Below, piece by piece: positions 10,374-18,833 of a stretch of DNA of 64,000 nucleotides. Numbering within the stretch: position 1 is the stretch's first letter; each line of letters opens with the position of its first letter. A program made the translations under genes and the position numbers. The stretch comes from Rahnella aceris (GTDB lineage: Bacteria > Pseudomonadota > Gammaproteobacteria > Enterobacterales > Enterobacteriaceae). Location: the NCBI RefSeq assembly GCF_011684115.1, contig NZ_JAADJV010000003.1, forward strand, positions 186,001 to 250,000, written 5' to 3'. The notes beneath the pieces are model-generated. The model was given only the letters and a program-made list of their open reading frames with translations. It was not told the DNA's origin and ran no database searches.

Positions 10374-10392
10374 GCTGCAGGTGACCTGCAGC
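10374..10392. repeat. perfect 19-bp palindrome after the alcohol dehydrogenase
   Basis: GCTGCAGGT-G-ACCTGCAGC has nine perfect base pairs around one central base. It lies 60 nt after the dehydrogenase stop and just before the insertion-sequence remnant. No T-run follows, so it is not a standard terminator. It could be a protein-binding site or part of the former element's edge. Confidence 0.5.
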
Positions 10393-10454
10393 TAAGCTGT
10401 GTCCCTTAATCATCCGGGCTATAGTAACTATCTGTTTTCAAGACATAGTAAACT

Positions 10455-10969
10455 ATGCCTCGCTACGACCTTCCCGGCGAAGCATGGACCATCATCCAGT
10501 CCTTGTTGCCTCTTGAGCCTGCTACGCCACGGGGCGGACGGCCATGGGCACAGCACCGCATGATCATCAACGGCATGTTCTGGGTGTTGTGTTCAGGTGC
10601 CCTATGGCGCGATTTATCTAAACGATAGGGGCCGTGGAAAACCGTTTATCCGCTTTAACCAATGGTCAAAATCGGCAGTGATTAACCTTATTTTCAACAG
10701 GTTGCTTTATGGCCTTGTTGACTGGTCTGCCACAGCGATGGATGGCAGTAATATCCGGGCGCTGAAATGTGCTGCCGGCGCTCAAAAAAACATCCCTATA
10801 TAACCGGAGATAATGGGCTGGGTCGCTCTCACGGTGGTTTTGGCATCAAAATCCATCGGGTGACAGGCGCAAGCGGTCTCCCGCTAAACATCGTGCTGAG
10901 TCCCGGACAGGCTCATGAAAGCCAGTTTGCGCAACGTCTTCTGGACGGTATTGGAGTTCAGCGTAAGGT
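10455..10969 (+). pseudogene. degenerate IS5-family transposase
   Basis: Reading through several frames gives recognisable transposase pieces. MPRYDLPGEAWTIIQSLLPL stands at the start, followed by GGRPWAQHRMIINGMFWVLC. After a stop at about 10626 comes FNQWSKSAVINLIFNRLL, then DWSATAMDGSNIRALKCAAG with the DDE-type Asp. The last piece is HGGFGIKIHRVTGASGLPLN followed by SPGQAHESQF. At least one nonsense change and two frameshifts are present, one at a run of seven A near 10788. The C-terminal third, with the last catalytic residue, is missing, because the sequence turns into MscS-like coding sequence near 10970. The element is immobile. Confidence 0.85.
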
Positions 10970-10971
10970 AG

Positions 10972-11331
10972 GGGGTATTCGGTCAGCCCGGCATCTTCTG
11001 TGCCAATTTCATAAAGATACAATCCGGCTGCCTGCGGGCTGTCGTGGCCGCCAGTCGCACGCGAGGTATTGATCTTCAGCAGAAGCCGCTGGTGCGCCAG
11101 CTCAGCCTGATGGACTGGTACATCGCTTATGAACTGCAGGTGCATCTCCAGCTGGGCGAATCTCTTGCCACAGTGAGAAGCGAATTGCACAGTCACATTC
11201 AGGACGTATTCAACGAATTTAATGTGCAGATCATGTCGCCGAATTTTGTGAATCAGCCGGAAACGGCGGTCATGGTAACTCAGGATAACTGGTTCGCCGC
11301 ACCCGCCTCACCGCCAGACAATCCGAAATGA
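10972..11331 (+). pseudogene. C-terminal remnant of an MscS-family mechanosensitive channel
   Basis: The frame open from 10972 reads a plausible MscS cytoplasmic domain, including SLMDWYIAYELQVHLQLGES and later HIQDVFNEFNVQIMSPNFVN. This is the conserved end of large MscS-type channels (family pattern: D-x-x-V-x-Y-E-L and Q-I-M-S-P). The membrane helices and the pore region are absent. The upstream edge coincides with the broken end of the IS5-type remnant, so insertion followed by deletion probably removed the front of the gene. It lacks a proper start and is taken as non-functional. Confidence 0.7.
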
Positions 11332-11377
11332 AATCTATCAGACGGGTCAGCGCTTGCCTTTAATTGTTGTCCGGTTG

Positions 11378-11824
11378 TTAACCCTGCGGCGGGAACTGAC
11401 CGAGTTGCATGAACGCGCCAAACCAGTCTTCCAGATGCCAGGTGGTGGTGACGCGTTCGCCATTCAGCTCATGAAATTCATGCAGCCGGATGCTGACAAA
11501 TTTGCCGGTCGGTTCGATGCCCATAAAGTTGCCGTGATGGGTACCGGTAATTTCTGCGCGCACGGCAATCTTCCCCGGGGTCTGAAGAAGGTCGTGGATG
11601 GTGATCTTCACATCCGGAAAAGCCTCAATGAACCCCCGGATGATCGGTTTCAACCCTTCGGGGCCGGATGCCTGACCTGGCGCGAGGGGAATATCTTTCC
11701 AGTCCTGCGTGACTGCCTCATCCATTAAGTCCGGATCATGCAGGCTAAAAGCCTGATAGATTTTTTCAACGGCTTTACGCTCCGCGATAAGACGATTTGC
11801 CATCTCGCTATTGTTGTCTGACAT
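11378..11824 (-). CDS. SnoaL-like polyketide cyclase / ester cyclase family protein
   Basis: This 148-residue protein of the NTF2-like fold has the pattern of SnoaL-type ester cyclases: IYQAFSLHDPDLMDEAVTQD near the start, GFIEAFPDVKITIHDLLQ in the middle, and an RLHEFHELNGERVTTTWHLED strand region near the end. Such proteins are small cytoplasmic enzymes or ligand binders, and most bacterial ones lack a known substrate. It is divergent from the LysR gene at 11943, with a 118-nt shared promoter region, so it is the likely target of that regulator (inference). Confidence 0.75.
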   Translation of the reverse strand: MSDNNSEMANRLIAERKAVEKIYQAFSLHDPDLMDEAVTQDWKDIPLAPGQASGPEGLKPIIRGFIEAFPDVKITIHDLLQTPGKIAVRAEITGTHHGNFMGIEPTGKFVSIRLHEFHELNGERVTTTWHLEDWFGAFMQLGQFPPQG

Positions 11825-11942
11825 CGTTAAATTCCTCTGGCTGATTGCATTTTTATAGGGTTAATGTGGTGCACGCAGCGAGTATCACATTCATATCAGT
11901 AATAATTGAAATAAGAAAAGCATATAGAGGAATATACGTTTT

Positions 11943-12857
11943 ATGGATTTTAAGGGTCTCGATTTGAATCTGCTGGTCGCATTTGATGCGCTGATGGAAG
12001 AGCGGAATGTGACCCGTGCCGCCAGCAAAGCGGTGGTCAGTCAGCCCGCGATGAGCGCGGCATTGTCGCGCCTGCGAACGCATTTTGCGGATCCGCTGTT
12101 TATCCGCAGTGCTTCCGGTTTGCTGCCTACCGCCAGGGCAAAAGAGATCGGTTTGCATGTGTCAAAAGCACTTAACGAACTGAGTCATCTGCTGGCTCCG
12201 GACGACAATTTTGCGCCGGAAAACAGAAAAATGTCTTTTACGCTTGGCACGTCCGAATATCCGCTGATGGTGTTACTGCCCGGCATTATGCGGGCGATCA
12301 GCGAACAGGCGCCCGGAGTGACACTGCATGTGAGGACATTCACCGACCGCGATGTGTCCGTGTCGATGCTGGATGCCGGTGAGGTTGATGTGGTGATCGG
12401 TATTCCCCCGACCCGGCCGGAAAACCGCATCTTATCGCAGCCCTTGTTCAGTGATGAATTTGTCACGCTTATCCGCCGCGACAGTGATGCGGCACGCAAC
12501 GGCATGACGTTAGAAACCTATCTCGGGATGAGCCATATTCTGGTCTCGCCGGAAGGAAATCATTATGGTCTGGTCGATGAACAACTCAGGGAGATGGGGC
12601 TGGCTCGTGAACTTCGTCTGACGTTGCCGACCATGGCTGGCGTTGCCGGTGTGGTGCAGCAGACGGGGTATGTCGCGACGGTGCTCAAACGCAGCGTGGT
12701 AGTGAGCGAGAAACACCCCAATATCGTGATGACCCTGCCGCCGGTGGCATTGCCGGAGATCCCGTTTTATCTGTTGTGGCACCGGCGTTCTGATGACAGC
12801 AATGCGCAGAAATGGCTGAGACAACTGATCTGCGCGCAGGCCCATGAATTGCTGTGA
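11943..12857 (+). CDS. LysR-family transcriptional regulator
   Basis: The 304-residue regulator opens with DLNLLVAFDALMEERNVTRA and the helix-turn-helix AASKAVVSQPAMSAALSRLR (about 27-46), followed by an effector-binding domain. The N-terminus and the HTH resemble the NodD/SyrM/NahR-like branch of LysR proteins. LysR members usually activate a divergent neighbour in response to a small ligand. Here that is the SnoaL-like gene at 11824. The ATG follows an AT-rich leader with a weak purine-rich site. Confidence 0.88.
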   Translation: MDFKGLDLNLLVAFDALMEERNVTRAASKAVVSQPAMSAALSRLRTHFADPLFIRSASGLLPTARAKEIGLHVSKALNELSHLLAPDDNFAPENRKMSFTLGTSEYPLMVLLPGIMRAISEQAPGVTLHVRTFTDRDVSVSMLDAGEVDVVIGIPPTRPENRILSQPLFSDEFVTLIRRDSDAARNGMTLETYLGMSHILVSPEGNHYGLVDEQLREMGLARELRLTLPTMAGVAGVVQQTGYVATVLKRSVVVSEKHPNIVMTLPPVALPEIPFYLLWHRRSDDSNAQKWLRQLICAQAHELL

Positions 12858-12946
12858 GTGACCAGACTCCGTTAATACCACGGGGCGAAGATTCAGCCAC
12901 CGGGGAAACCATTCCCCCGCATGATGTGCCGGGGGATGTGTGAGAG

Positions 12947-13807
12947 CTAACCCGCAATTCCGTTCAGTTTTTCCATCACTTCATCGGACAAAATCACCTT
13001 CGCACTGGCCAGATTTTCCTGTAGATGCTGCGGCGATGACGTGCCGGGGATCAACAAGATATTCGGCGAGCGTTTGAGCAGCCAGGCCAGCGCGACCTGC
13101 ATCGGCGTCGCCTGCAATTGTGCCGCTACTTCATCAAGCTGCGTTGACTGCAACGGCGAAAAACCGCCCAGCGGGAAGAACGGCACATACGCGATTTCCT
13201 GTTCAGCCAGGCTATCCACCAGCGCGTCGTCGTGACGGTTCGCCAGGTTATACATGTTCTGAACGCAGGCGATCTTCGTCAGTTTCTGTGCATCGGCGAC
13301 CTGTTTTGCAGTCACATTGCTCAGACCTATATGACGGATCAGGCCGCGCTCTTTCAGCGTAATCAGCGCCTCCAGCTGCGGTGCCAGTGATCCTTCTTTT
13401 GGCTGACGTTCATCGAGCATGCTGCGCAAATTTACCACTTCCAGCGTCTCCAGCCCGAGATTGCGCAGGTTATCTTCCACCGCCTGCGTCAGTTCCTGCG
13501 GGCTGAAAGCCGGTAACCAGCCGCCTTTTTCATCACGTCGTGCGCCGACTTTTGTCACGATGCACAGATTATCGGGATACGGATGCAGGGCTTTTTTGAT
13601 CAGCTTATTGGTTTCATGCGGACCATAAAAATCGCTGGTGTCGATGTGATTAACACCAGATGCCAGGGCATCACGCAGCACCTGAATGCCCCGTGCTTCA
13701 TCGCTGATCGGGCCAAAAACGCCGGGGCCAGCCAATTGCATTGCGCCATAACCTAAGCGCGCCACTTCTCTGTCGCCGAGGGGGTAAGTCATTGAGGTGT
13801 GTGACAT
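12947..13807 (-). CDS. pdxI: pyridoxal reductase-like aldo/keto reductase (PdxI/YdbC)
   Basis: The 286-residue aldo/keto reductase matches E. coli PdxI (YdbC) through VARLGYGAMQLAGPGVFGP, NHIDTSDFYGPH and the C-terminal ALAWLLKRSPNILLIPGTSS (cofactor region). PdxI reduces pyridoxal to pyridoxine with NADPH in B6 salvage. The catalytic residues Asp56, Tyr61 and Lys86 are visible. The usual active-site histidine position reads VVNLRS, without His, as in E. coli PdxI as I recall it. A good ribosome site (AGGAGAATTCC) precedes the ATG. Just upstream lies a vestige of a divergent LysR start. Confidence 0.88.
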   Translation of the reverse strand: MSHTSMTYPLGDREVARLGYGAMQLAGPGVFGPISDEARGIQVLRDALASGVNHIDTSDFYGPHETNKLIKKALHPYPDNLCIVTKVGARRDEKGGWLPAFSPQELTQAVEDNLRNLGLETLEVVNLRSMLDERQPKEGSLAPQLEALITLKERGLIRHIGLSNVTAKQVADAQKLTKIACVQNMYNLANRHDDALVDSLAEQEIAYVPFFPLGGFSPLQSTQLDEVAAQLQATPMQVALAWLLKRSPNILLIPGTSSPQHLQENLASAKVILSDEVMEKLNGIAG

Positions 13808-13853
13808 GGAATTCTCCTGTGTGATTGTTCACTGATTGTAGCCGCGGGCAGGT

Positions 13854-13950
13854 TGTGCAACTATCCGGTGAAATCAGGACAAACTGTACGGACTGGCGCA
13901 CAATGGCGAAGGTTATCGCGCTGAATTCTGCACAGGACATTGTTTATTGA
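13854..13950 (+). pseudogene. vestigial start of a LysR gene (copy 1 of a direct repeat)
   Basis: The 70 bases at 13854-13923 are about 80% identical to 16769-16838, which hold the leader and first codons of the intact LysR gene at 16818. The shared text runs from TGTGCAACTATCCGGT through CGCACAATG to TATCGCGCTG, so the start codon lines up (ATG at 13903). After seven codons the similarity stops, and the frame ends at 13950. It is read as the 5' stub of a LysR gene once divergent from pdxI, cut off by the glycosyltransferase island. Confidence 0.65.
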
Positions 13951-14300
13951 TTTTTGCCCTGAAGATAATCAGGCCAGACGCCCATAAGAGCCGCATCGTG
14001 CAGCGCTCTGACGGTTATGGGTGTCACTTTTCCCTGCATCCGGTTTAGGGTAAAAATCAATGAACCGAGAACACCCGTTTTTTCGGGGAAATGGTTGGAT
14101 GTGCGATAGTTTTTAGGTTTTACCTTGAACTGGATGAAAAAATCGTTCATCAGGATATCCGTCTGTATTTCACTCAGCGAAAGCTTTAACAATGAAAAAT
14201 CACTCCCGCAGACCTTATTGTAAAAACCAAACACGGTGGGGTGGTTATGTTGTTCAAGAAAATCAATGATTTTCCCTTCCAGCACATCATTCACTGTCAT
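13944..14300 (-). CDS. hypothetical protein at the end of the glycosyltransferase island
   Basis: This 118-residue soluble protein was not recognised. The ATG at 14300 has an excellent ribosome site (GGGGAGGACAT), so it is preferred over the GTG-type start at 14342. It overlaps the end of the upstream glycosyltransferase gene by 14 nt, so it is part of the same operon. The protein has no membrane segment or signal peptide. Hydrophobic and charged stretches alternate (VFGFYNKVCGSDFSLLKLSL, then a Lys-rich middle). A role linked to sugar transfer is only a guess from position. Confidence 0.6.
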   Translation of the reverse strand: MTVNDVLEGKIIDFLEQHNHPTVFGFYNKVCGSDFSLLKLSLSEIQTDILMNDFFIQFKVKPKNYRTSNHFPEKTGVLGSLIFTLNRMQGKVTPITVRALHDAALMGVWPDYLQGKNQ

Positions 14301-15369
14301 ATGTCCTCCCCAGCAATTCCCTGACAGCGTGGTAAACCTCAACAGGCAGAATCGCCATCATGGGATGTTCTGTTTTTTCACCATCAGGACGGTGCAAAAT
14401 AATATGTTTATCCGGATCCTGACACGGACCGGTATAGGCTGGATTGGCTGTGGCAAAAAGACTGACTGTATTTACGCCAGCGGCCACTGCGATATGTAGC
14501 GGCCCGGTGTCACCCGTAACAAGAACATCCAGACTTTTCAACAGCGTGACTAATTCTGTCAACTGCGTATGACCAGACATTACGCATATATTGTTCTGAT
14601 AGTGAGCGGGTAATTGTTTTAAGAAATCATTCGCCAGATTCTTTTCGGATGTTGTGCCTGTGATAATGATTTCCAGATCCCGATCGTTGTCTAATAACAT
14701 ACAGGCGAGTGTACTGAAAAAACATACCGGCCAGCGACGGGTCTCATTGGATGCCCCTAACTGAAATCCAATGCGCTGGCGTAAATACTGACGCGGTAAA
14801 AGAGTATTGATCACGGGAAGATGCATTGTCGTGTCGCCAGTATTTTCTCCCAGTGTTTCGAGTAGCTTCAATTTGCGCCGGATAGTATGTCCGTCATAGT
14901 AACCGGAATAGTGATCTAAATAACGATTAAGTTCGGGAGACTCACTGCCATAGTGGTCGCGTAAAATAATTTTACTGCCGGATAAAACAGCACAAAATAT
15001 GTCATAAGGAAAGTGTGCGTGTAAAATAACGGAAATATCAGATTTGTGTTTTCTGAGTTTACATAACAAAGGTAATATTCTGACAACTTTATTATCCCAT
15101 ATATAAATATGGTCAAACCAATCATATTGCACAACCAGGCTGTGATTTTTTTTACTGGTAACCAGTATTATTTTGCTGGCTGGAAACCTATTCTTTAAAT
15201 GCATGATTGCCGGTGTGTTCATGAGGTAGTCCCCCAGCGCGGTAGTGGAGTAAATGACAATATTACCCGGTGATGTTTCACGCTCTTGCAGCGAATATTT
15301 TTTTCTTCTCGTTAAAAAACAATAGATATGCAATATCGTCTTTATTACTTTTATCTTGATGGCTTTCAT
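14287..15369 (-). CDS. glycosyltransferase family 9 (heptosyltransferase-like) protein
   Basis: The 360-residue protein has the GT9 two-domain Rossmann layout. The N-terminal half carries IVIYSTTALGDYLMNTPAIM (about 37-56), equivalent to the GDxLLxTP motif of heptosyltransferases. The C-terminal half carries VLVTGDTGPLHIAVAAGVNT, the GDTGPMHIA sugar-nucleotide motif. GT9 enzymes add heptose or related sugars to the LPS core at the inner face of the inner membrane. The DNA is clearly richer in A and T than the flanks. The start lies 77 nt after the second GT9 gene. The acceptor is unknown. Confidence 0.85.
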   Translation of the reverse strand: MKAIKIKVIKTILHIYCFLTRRKKYSLQERETSPGNIVIYSTTALGDYLMNTPAIMHLKNRFPASKIILVTSKKNHSLVVQYDWFDHIYIWDNKVVRILPLLCKLRKHKSDISVILHAHFPYDIFCAVLSGSKIILRDHYGSESPELNRYLDHYSGYYDGHTIRRKLKLLETLGENTGDTTMHLPVINTLLPRQYLRQRIGFQLGASNETRRWPVCFFSTLACMLLDNDRDLEIIITGTTSEKNLANDFLKQLPAHYQNNICVMSGHTQLTELVTLLKSLDVLVTGDTGPLHIAVAAGVNTVSLFATANPAYTGPCQDPDKHIILHRPDGEKTEHPMMAILPVEVYHAVRELLGRTYDSE

Positions 15370-15446
15370 TTCTGTTCAGGTTACCCGCAACGCGATGATA
15401 GGGACTATTTTTCCATTAAATTACAAATAGAGTTTTAGGCTGTTAC

Positions 15447-16466
15447 TCATTTTTTTGTATTTTCAGTAAGCACTTCATCTCTCAGTGCAACGAAATTGTT
15501 ATAAACTTCATCGGTTGAAATATGAGAAACCTCTTCGTCTGCAGCAGCAATGATTCTGCACGGCACTTTCCATGGCCCCCAGACCTGCGGATCGCTGTTA
15601 CCAAAAAGCGCCACCACTGGTTTTCCCACACCCGCTGCAATGTGCAATGCACCGCCATCGCTGGTGATTATCTGGTGGCACAGAGACATTCCTGCCATAA
15701 GTTCACGAATATTTACGGTATCGAAAGGAACCATAATAATATCTTTGCAGGCGTTGATGATGTACTGCGCTTTCTGGTCATCCCCGGGATGACACAAGTT
15801 ATCTTCTGAACCTGGCGACCAGAAAAGAATAATTTTGCAAGGTTCGTCACGCGCCAGCCTGTGCGCGATTTCGATATAATTCTCAACGGGCCAGCGTTGT
15901 TTTTCTTTTCGGGCGCTGATCTGCAAACCATATAAGGGCATATTGTAAGTGTTTTTTATTTTGTGAGCTGCCAGTTCTTTTTCAGATTTTGTCACCCATA
16001 AAGCCAGTTTCCCCGGTTTGGCGTGACAATTTAAAGGCCTGGCGAGTTCAGCCATCTGTTCAACCATATGCATGCCATCCCGCATATAAGGTATTTTATC
16101 GGTGACAGAGTCTGGCGAATCACTTCCTATCGCGATGATTCGTTTGGCCCGTGATAATGTTGCCCATCGCAAAGGTCTTTTATTCCAGTTCCCTGCCACA
16201 ATAGCTACATCATAACCTTCTTTCCGAATAGCCAAAGTGGTGACTACACGGCGTAAAATGGCTTTTATCTTTTGAGTGTAAGATCCTTCATGATGCAGTT
16301 TAGTATAATGATGAACTTTACTGACGCCGGGATTACCTTCAAGAACCTGTTTGTTGTAAGAATTAACCAGCACATCGACGTGATGATTTTTCGCCAGCAT
16401 AGAAATCAGCGGGGTTGTAAGGATAAGATCACCAATGTTTTCCCGTCTGATTATTAATATTTTCAT
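15447..16466 (-). CDS. glycosyltransferase family 9 (heptosyltransferase-like) protein
   Basis: The 339-residue GT9 protein begins MKILIIRRENIGDLILTTPL, an almost ideal N-terminal GT9 motif. Its C-terminal half has QIITSDGGALHIAAGVGKPV, with SDGG in place of the more usual DTGP, and then VALFGNSDPQVWGPW. The ATG at 16466 is chosen for AGGAAAG just ahead and because the motif sits at residue 1; the longer frame to 16526 adds an unlikely 20 residues. It is the first gene of a three-gene minus-strand unit and probably modifies the LPS core or a related glycan. Confidence 0.85.
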   Translation of the reverse strand: MKILIIRRENIGDLILTTPLISMLAKNHHVDVLVNSYNKQVLEGNPGVSKVHHYTKLHHEGSYTQKIKAILRRVVTTLAIRKEGYDVAIVAGNWNKRPLRWATLSRAKRIIAIGSDSPDSVTDKIPYMRDGMHMVEQMAELARPLNCHAKPGKLALWVTKSEKELAAHKIKNTYNMPLYGLQISARKEKQRWPVENYIEIAHRLARDEPCKIILFWSPGSEDNLCHPGDDQKAQYIINACKDIIMVPFDTVNIRELMAGMSLCHQIITSDGGALHIAAGVGKPVVALFGNSDPQVWGPWKVPCRIIAAADEEVSHISTDEVYNNFVALRDEVLTENTKK

Positions 16467-16817
16467 TTCTTTCCTCATTAAATACACTGTCATCAAGAAT
16501 GTAACTTTATGCCTGACTCTTATCATTATATATAAACTTCATTATCATCATGCGGGTGTTCTATTAAAGGGCCGTCATAAAGACATAATGAAATTTACTG
16601 CTAAGGTAGACTTAATCCTAAAAAGTTAGTTCCACGCATAACGTCAGCGTAAAGGAAAGATTGTGTTAAAGATCGTTAGTATTTCGTGAGGAGCTTTCGG
16701 TTTAATTAATACCGCGATTCTCTGTGTGTCACTCGGGATCAATCAAATGATTGTCGCGATGTTGTGAGTGTGCAACTATCCGGTTAAATCAGAAGTAACT
16801 GTACAGGGTGACGCACA
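16467..16817. other. AT-rich gap between the glycosyltransferase island and the LysR gene
   Basis: The region holds the promoter of the island (minus strand) and of the LysR gene (plus strand). The last part, 16769-16838, is copy 2 of the repeat that also occurs at 13854-13923. No RNA gene or small ORF with a good start was seen in the remainder. Confidence 0.5.
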
Positions 16818-16838
16818 ATGCCGATGGATATCGCGCTG
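16769..16838 (+). repeat. copy 2 of the direct repeat: leader and start of the intact LysR gene
   Basis: It is about 80% identical to 13854-13923 and covers the LysR leader (TGTGCAACTATCCGGT...) plus the first seven codons. The two copies bracket about 2.85 kb that holds the three-gene glycosyltransferase unit. Confidence 0.65.
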
Positions 16839-17789
16839 TTGCACGCAGTGGTAGAAGTGGCCAAAGCCGGAGGATTTCGTGAAGCGGCACGCGTCACAGG
16901 CAGTAATGCATCCCGGCTGAGCGATGCTGTGCGCCGGGCCGAACAACAACTGGGCATTCGCTTATTTCACCGCACAACGCGGGCGGTGGTGTTGACCGAA
17001 GCGGGCAGGGCGCTGCTCGAGCGGTTGCTCCCGGCCATGAATGAAGTGGATGCGGCACTCGATGCTCTCAACCGTTATCGCAATACGCCCGGCGGTACAC
17101 TGCGGCTGAATGTGCCGGTCAGCGCAACCCGGCTGGTTTTGCCTGCACTTGTGCCCGAATTTCTCCGGCGTTACCCCGATATCCAGCTGGAAATCATTGC
17201 TGAAAGTAACGTGCAGGATGTATTTCGTGATGGCTGCGATGCCGGTATTCGTTACGACGAACGTCTCGAGCAGGACATGGTGGCGATCCCCATCGGACCG
17301 CGCCGTCAGCGTTATGCGGCGGCGGCCTCCCCTGATTACCTGAATGTGCATGGACGGCCATCGCATCCGCGGGATCTGATACAACACCGATGCCTGCGTG
17401 GTCGCTATGCCAGCGGGATTATGCCGGACTGGGAGTTCGAACATGAGGGCGAAAGCCTCAGCGTTCAGGTCAGCGGCCCGCTGGTGGTGAGTGTAGGGGG
17501 CGCGGTGGATCTGGCGGTAGAAACGGCGGTGGCGGGTGCGGGTATTATCTATCTGTTCGAAGAATGGCTGCGGCCTGCCATTGCCAGCGGCAAACTGGAG
17601 GCTATCTTGCAACCATGGTGGCTGTCGTTTTCCGGGCCATATCTTTACTACAATGACCGGCGTCTGATCCCCGCGCCATTACAGGCGTTTATCGATTTTG
17701 TGCGCGAAGATAATCTCAAACATAAATTATCTGAGGAATCGAAAAGTAGCCTGTTAGTCGGCACTATAAAAAATAGCTTCGCTGGATGA
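16818..17789 (+). CDS. LysR-family transcriptional regulator
   Basis: The 323-residue regulator has a classical N-terminal wHTH (FREAARVTGSNASRLSDAVRRAEQQLGIRLF, about 20-50) and a periplasmic-binding-like effector domain with VSATRLVLPALVPEFLRRYP and the loop DAGIRYDERLEQDMVAIPIG. It belongs to the large group of LysR proteins that often sit opposite oxidoreductase genes. Its start region is duplicated next to pdxI, so it may originally have been the divergent partner of pdxI. It now converges on mntP with 4 nt between stops. Confidence 0.88.
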   Translation: MPMDIALLHAVVEVAKAGGFREAARVTGSNASRLSDAVRRAEQQLGIRLFHRTTRAVVLTEAGRALLERLLPAMNEVDAALDALNRYRNTPGGTLRLNVPVSATRLVLPALVPEFLRRYPDIQLEIIAESNVQDVFRDGCDAGIRYDERLEQDMVAIPIGPRRQRYAAAASPDYLNVHGRPSHPRDLIQHRCLRGRYASGIMPDWEFEHEGESLSVQVSGPLVVSVGGAVDLAVETAVAGAGIIYLFEEWLRPAIASGKLEAILQPWWLSFSGPYLYYNDRRLIPAPLQAFIDFVREDNLKHKLSEESKSSLLVGTIKNSFAG

Positions 17790-17793
17790 AGAC

Positions 17794-18369
17794 TCAACCG
17801 AGCAGACCAAGATGCTCGATGAGAATTGATGTACCGATACCAATCAGCACCACACCACCCAGAATTTCAGCCCATTTGCCCATCGCGGCACCGAGAAACC
17901 GGCCAAGCAACATACCGGATGTCGCCATGATGGTGGTGGCGGCACCAATAGTCAGCGCCATCACCAGAATATTCACCTGAAGAAAGGCCAGACCGACGCC
18001 CACAGCCATTGCATCCAGACTGGTCGCGACAGCTGCAGTGACCAGTACCCAGAAACCGTGACGACGTGGTGCCTGCGTATCTTCTTCCAATTTATCTTTC
18101 CTGAAGGCTTCCGCAATCATGCGGATACCAAGGATCAGCAGCAGGGTGAATGCCACCCAGTGATCCCAGCTCATAATAAACTGGCTGGCCGCCAGACCAA
18201 TTCCCCATCCGATCACCGGTGTAATCGCTTCAATTACGCCAAAAATAAGCCCTGTGCGTAACGCCTCTTTTAGCGGTGGCCGGTGCAGAGAGGCACCTTT
18301 GCCAATAGCGGCTGCGAAGGCATCCATGGACATACCGAACGCCAGAATGAGGATGGTATAAAGTTGCAT
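17794..18369 (-). CDS. mntP: manganese efflux pump MntP
   Basis: The 191-residue inner-membrane protein has six hydrophobic helices and matches E. coli MntP. The paired family motifs are [16 protein letters not shown] (about 12-27) and [15 protein letters not shown] (about 115-129), whose aspartates are needed for Mn2+ transport. It exports manganese when cytoplasmic levels are high. In E. coli it is induced through MntR and a yybP-ykoY riboswitch. The leader here contains an MntR-like half site but no recognisable full riboswitch. Together with mntR-sitABCD in the same window it covers both sides of Mn balance. Confidence 0.95.
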   Translation of the reverse strand: MQLYTILILAFGMSMDAFAAAIGKGASLHRPPLKEALRTGLIFGVIEAITPVIGWGIGLAASQFIMSWDHWVAFTLLLILGIRMIAEAFRKDKLEEDTQAPRRHGFWVLVTAAVATSLDAMAVGVGLAFLQVNILVMALTIGAATTIMATSGMLLGRFLGAAMGKWAEILGGVVLIGIGTSILIEHLGLLG

Positions 18370-18385
18370 AAAACGGACCAGTCAG

Positions 18386-18410
18386 GCCTTCGGTAATCCC
18401 AAAGGCTATT
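18386..18410 (-). promoter_or_regulatory. mntP leader: hairpin with an MntR-box-like half site
   Basis: On the minus strand GCCTTTGG-GATTA-CCGAAGGC can form an 8-bp stem (one G-U pair) 17 nt before the mntP ATG. The same stretch on the plus strand contains CAAAGGCTAT, one perfect half of the enterobacterial MntR box; the other half is poorly conserved. It could be an operator, part of a regulatory leader, or both. No GGGGAGUAG-type yybP-ykoY core was found upstream. Confidence 0.35.
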
Positions 18411-18732
18411 TATTAATTGAGATGCGCAGTCTGCCACAAAAAACAAAATAGAAAAACCTTTATTTTCAGTATGTTATAGTGTTGGTTAAGAATGTTAGCA
18501 CGGGCTATATTTGTTCAAAATGCCCGCAAAGTGATGAAAATTACGATGAGAAGCATCAAAAACATCAATCATCATAACGATGTAGAGTGAGTATGATTTA
18601 TTCAGAAAATCTTACTGTTTCAGGACAGTACAGAACGTCACCAGGCCGAAGATCTCCAGTGACGCCGCATTCTGAATGTGATGATGAAGGTACAGGTACA
18701 GGTTGTGAAGTTATGCGTACCCTTGTATGGCG

Positions 18733-18751
18733 TGAAAACAATTATCATTGC
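18733..18751. promoter_or_regulatory. candidate Fur box 1 upstream of the T6SS cluster
   Basis: GAAAACAATTATCATTGCA matches the 19-bp Fur consensus GATAATGATAATCATTATC at 12 positions by eye, including an intact ATCATT. T6SS repression by Fur is known in enteroaggregative E. coli and some other enterics. Here it is a sequence-based proposal only. Confidence 0.4.
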
Positions 18752-18814
18752 AGGTCCTATCACATACTATTTCTTTAAAAAAGAGTTGAATGGGGAATGT
18801 CAAAAATGAAATGT

Positions 18815-18833
18815 AAAAATAATTATCATTTAA
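18815..18833. promoter_or_regulatory. candidate Fur box 2 upstream of the T6SS cluster
   Basis: AAAAATAATTATCATTTAA matches the Fur consensus at about 12 of 19 positions by eye, again with ATCATT intact. It lies 82 nt after the first candidate. The high AT content of the region raises the chance of a coincidental match. Confidence 0.35.

Noticed and set aside
18593..18778. 61-codon frame upstream of the T6SS cluster
   Set aside because: Weak ribosome site, odd composition, no recognisable features; it overlaps the first Fur-like site.
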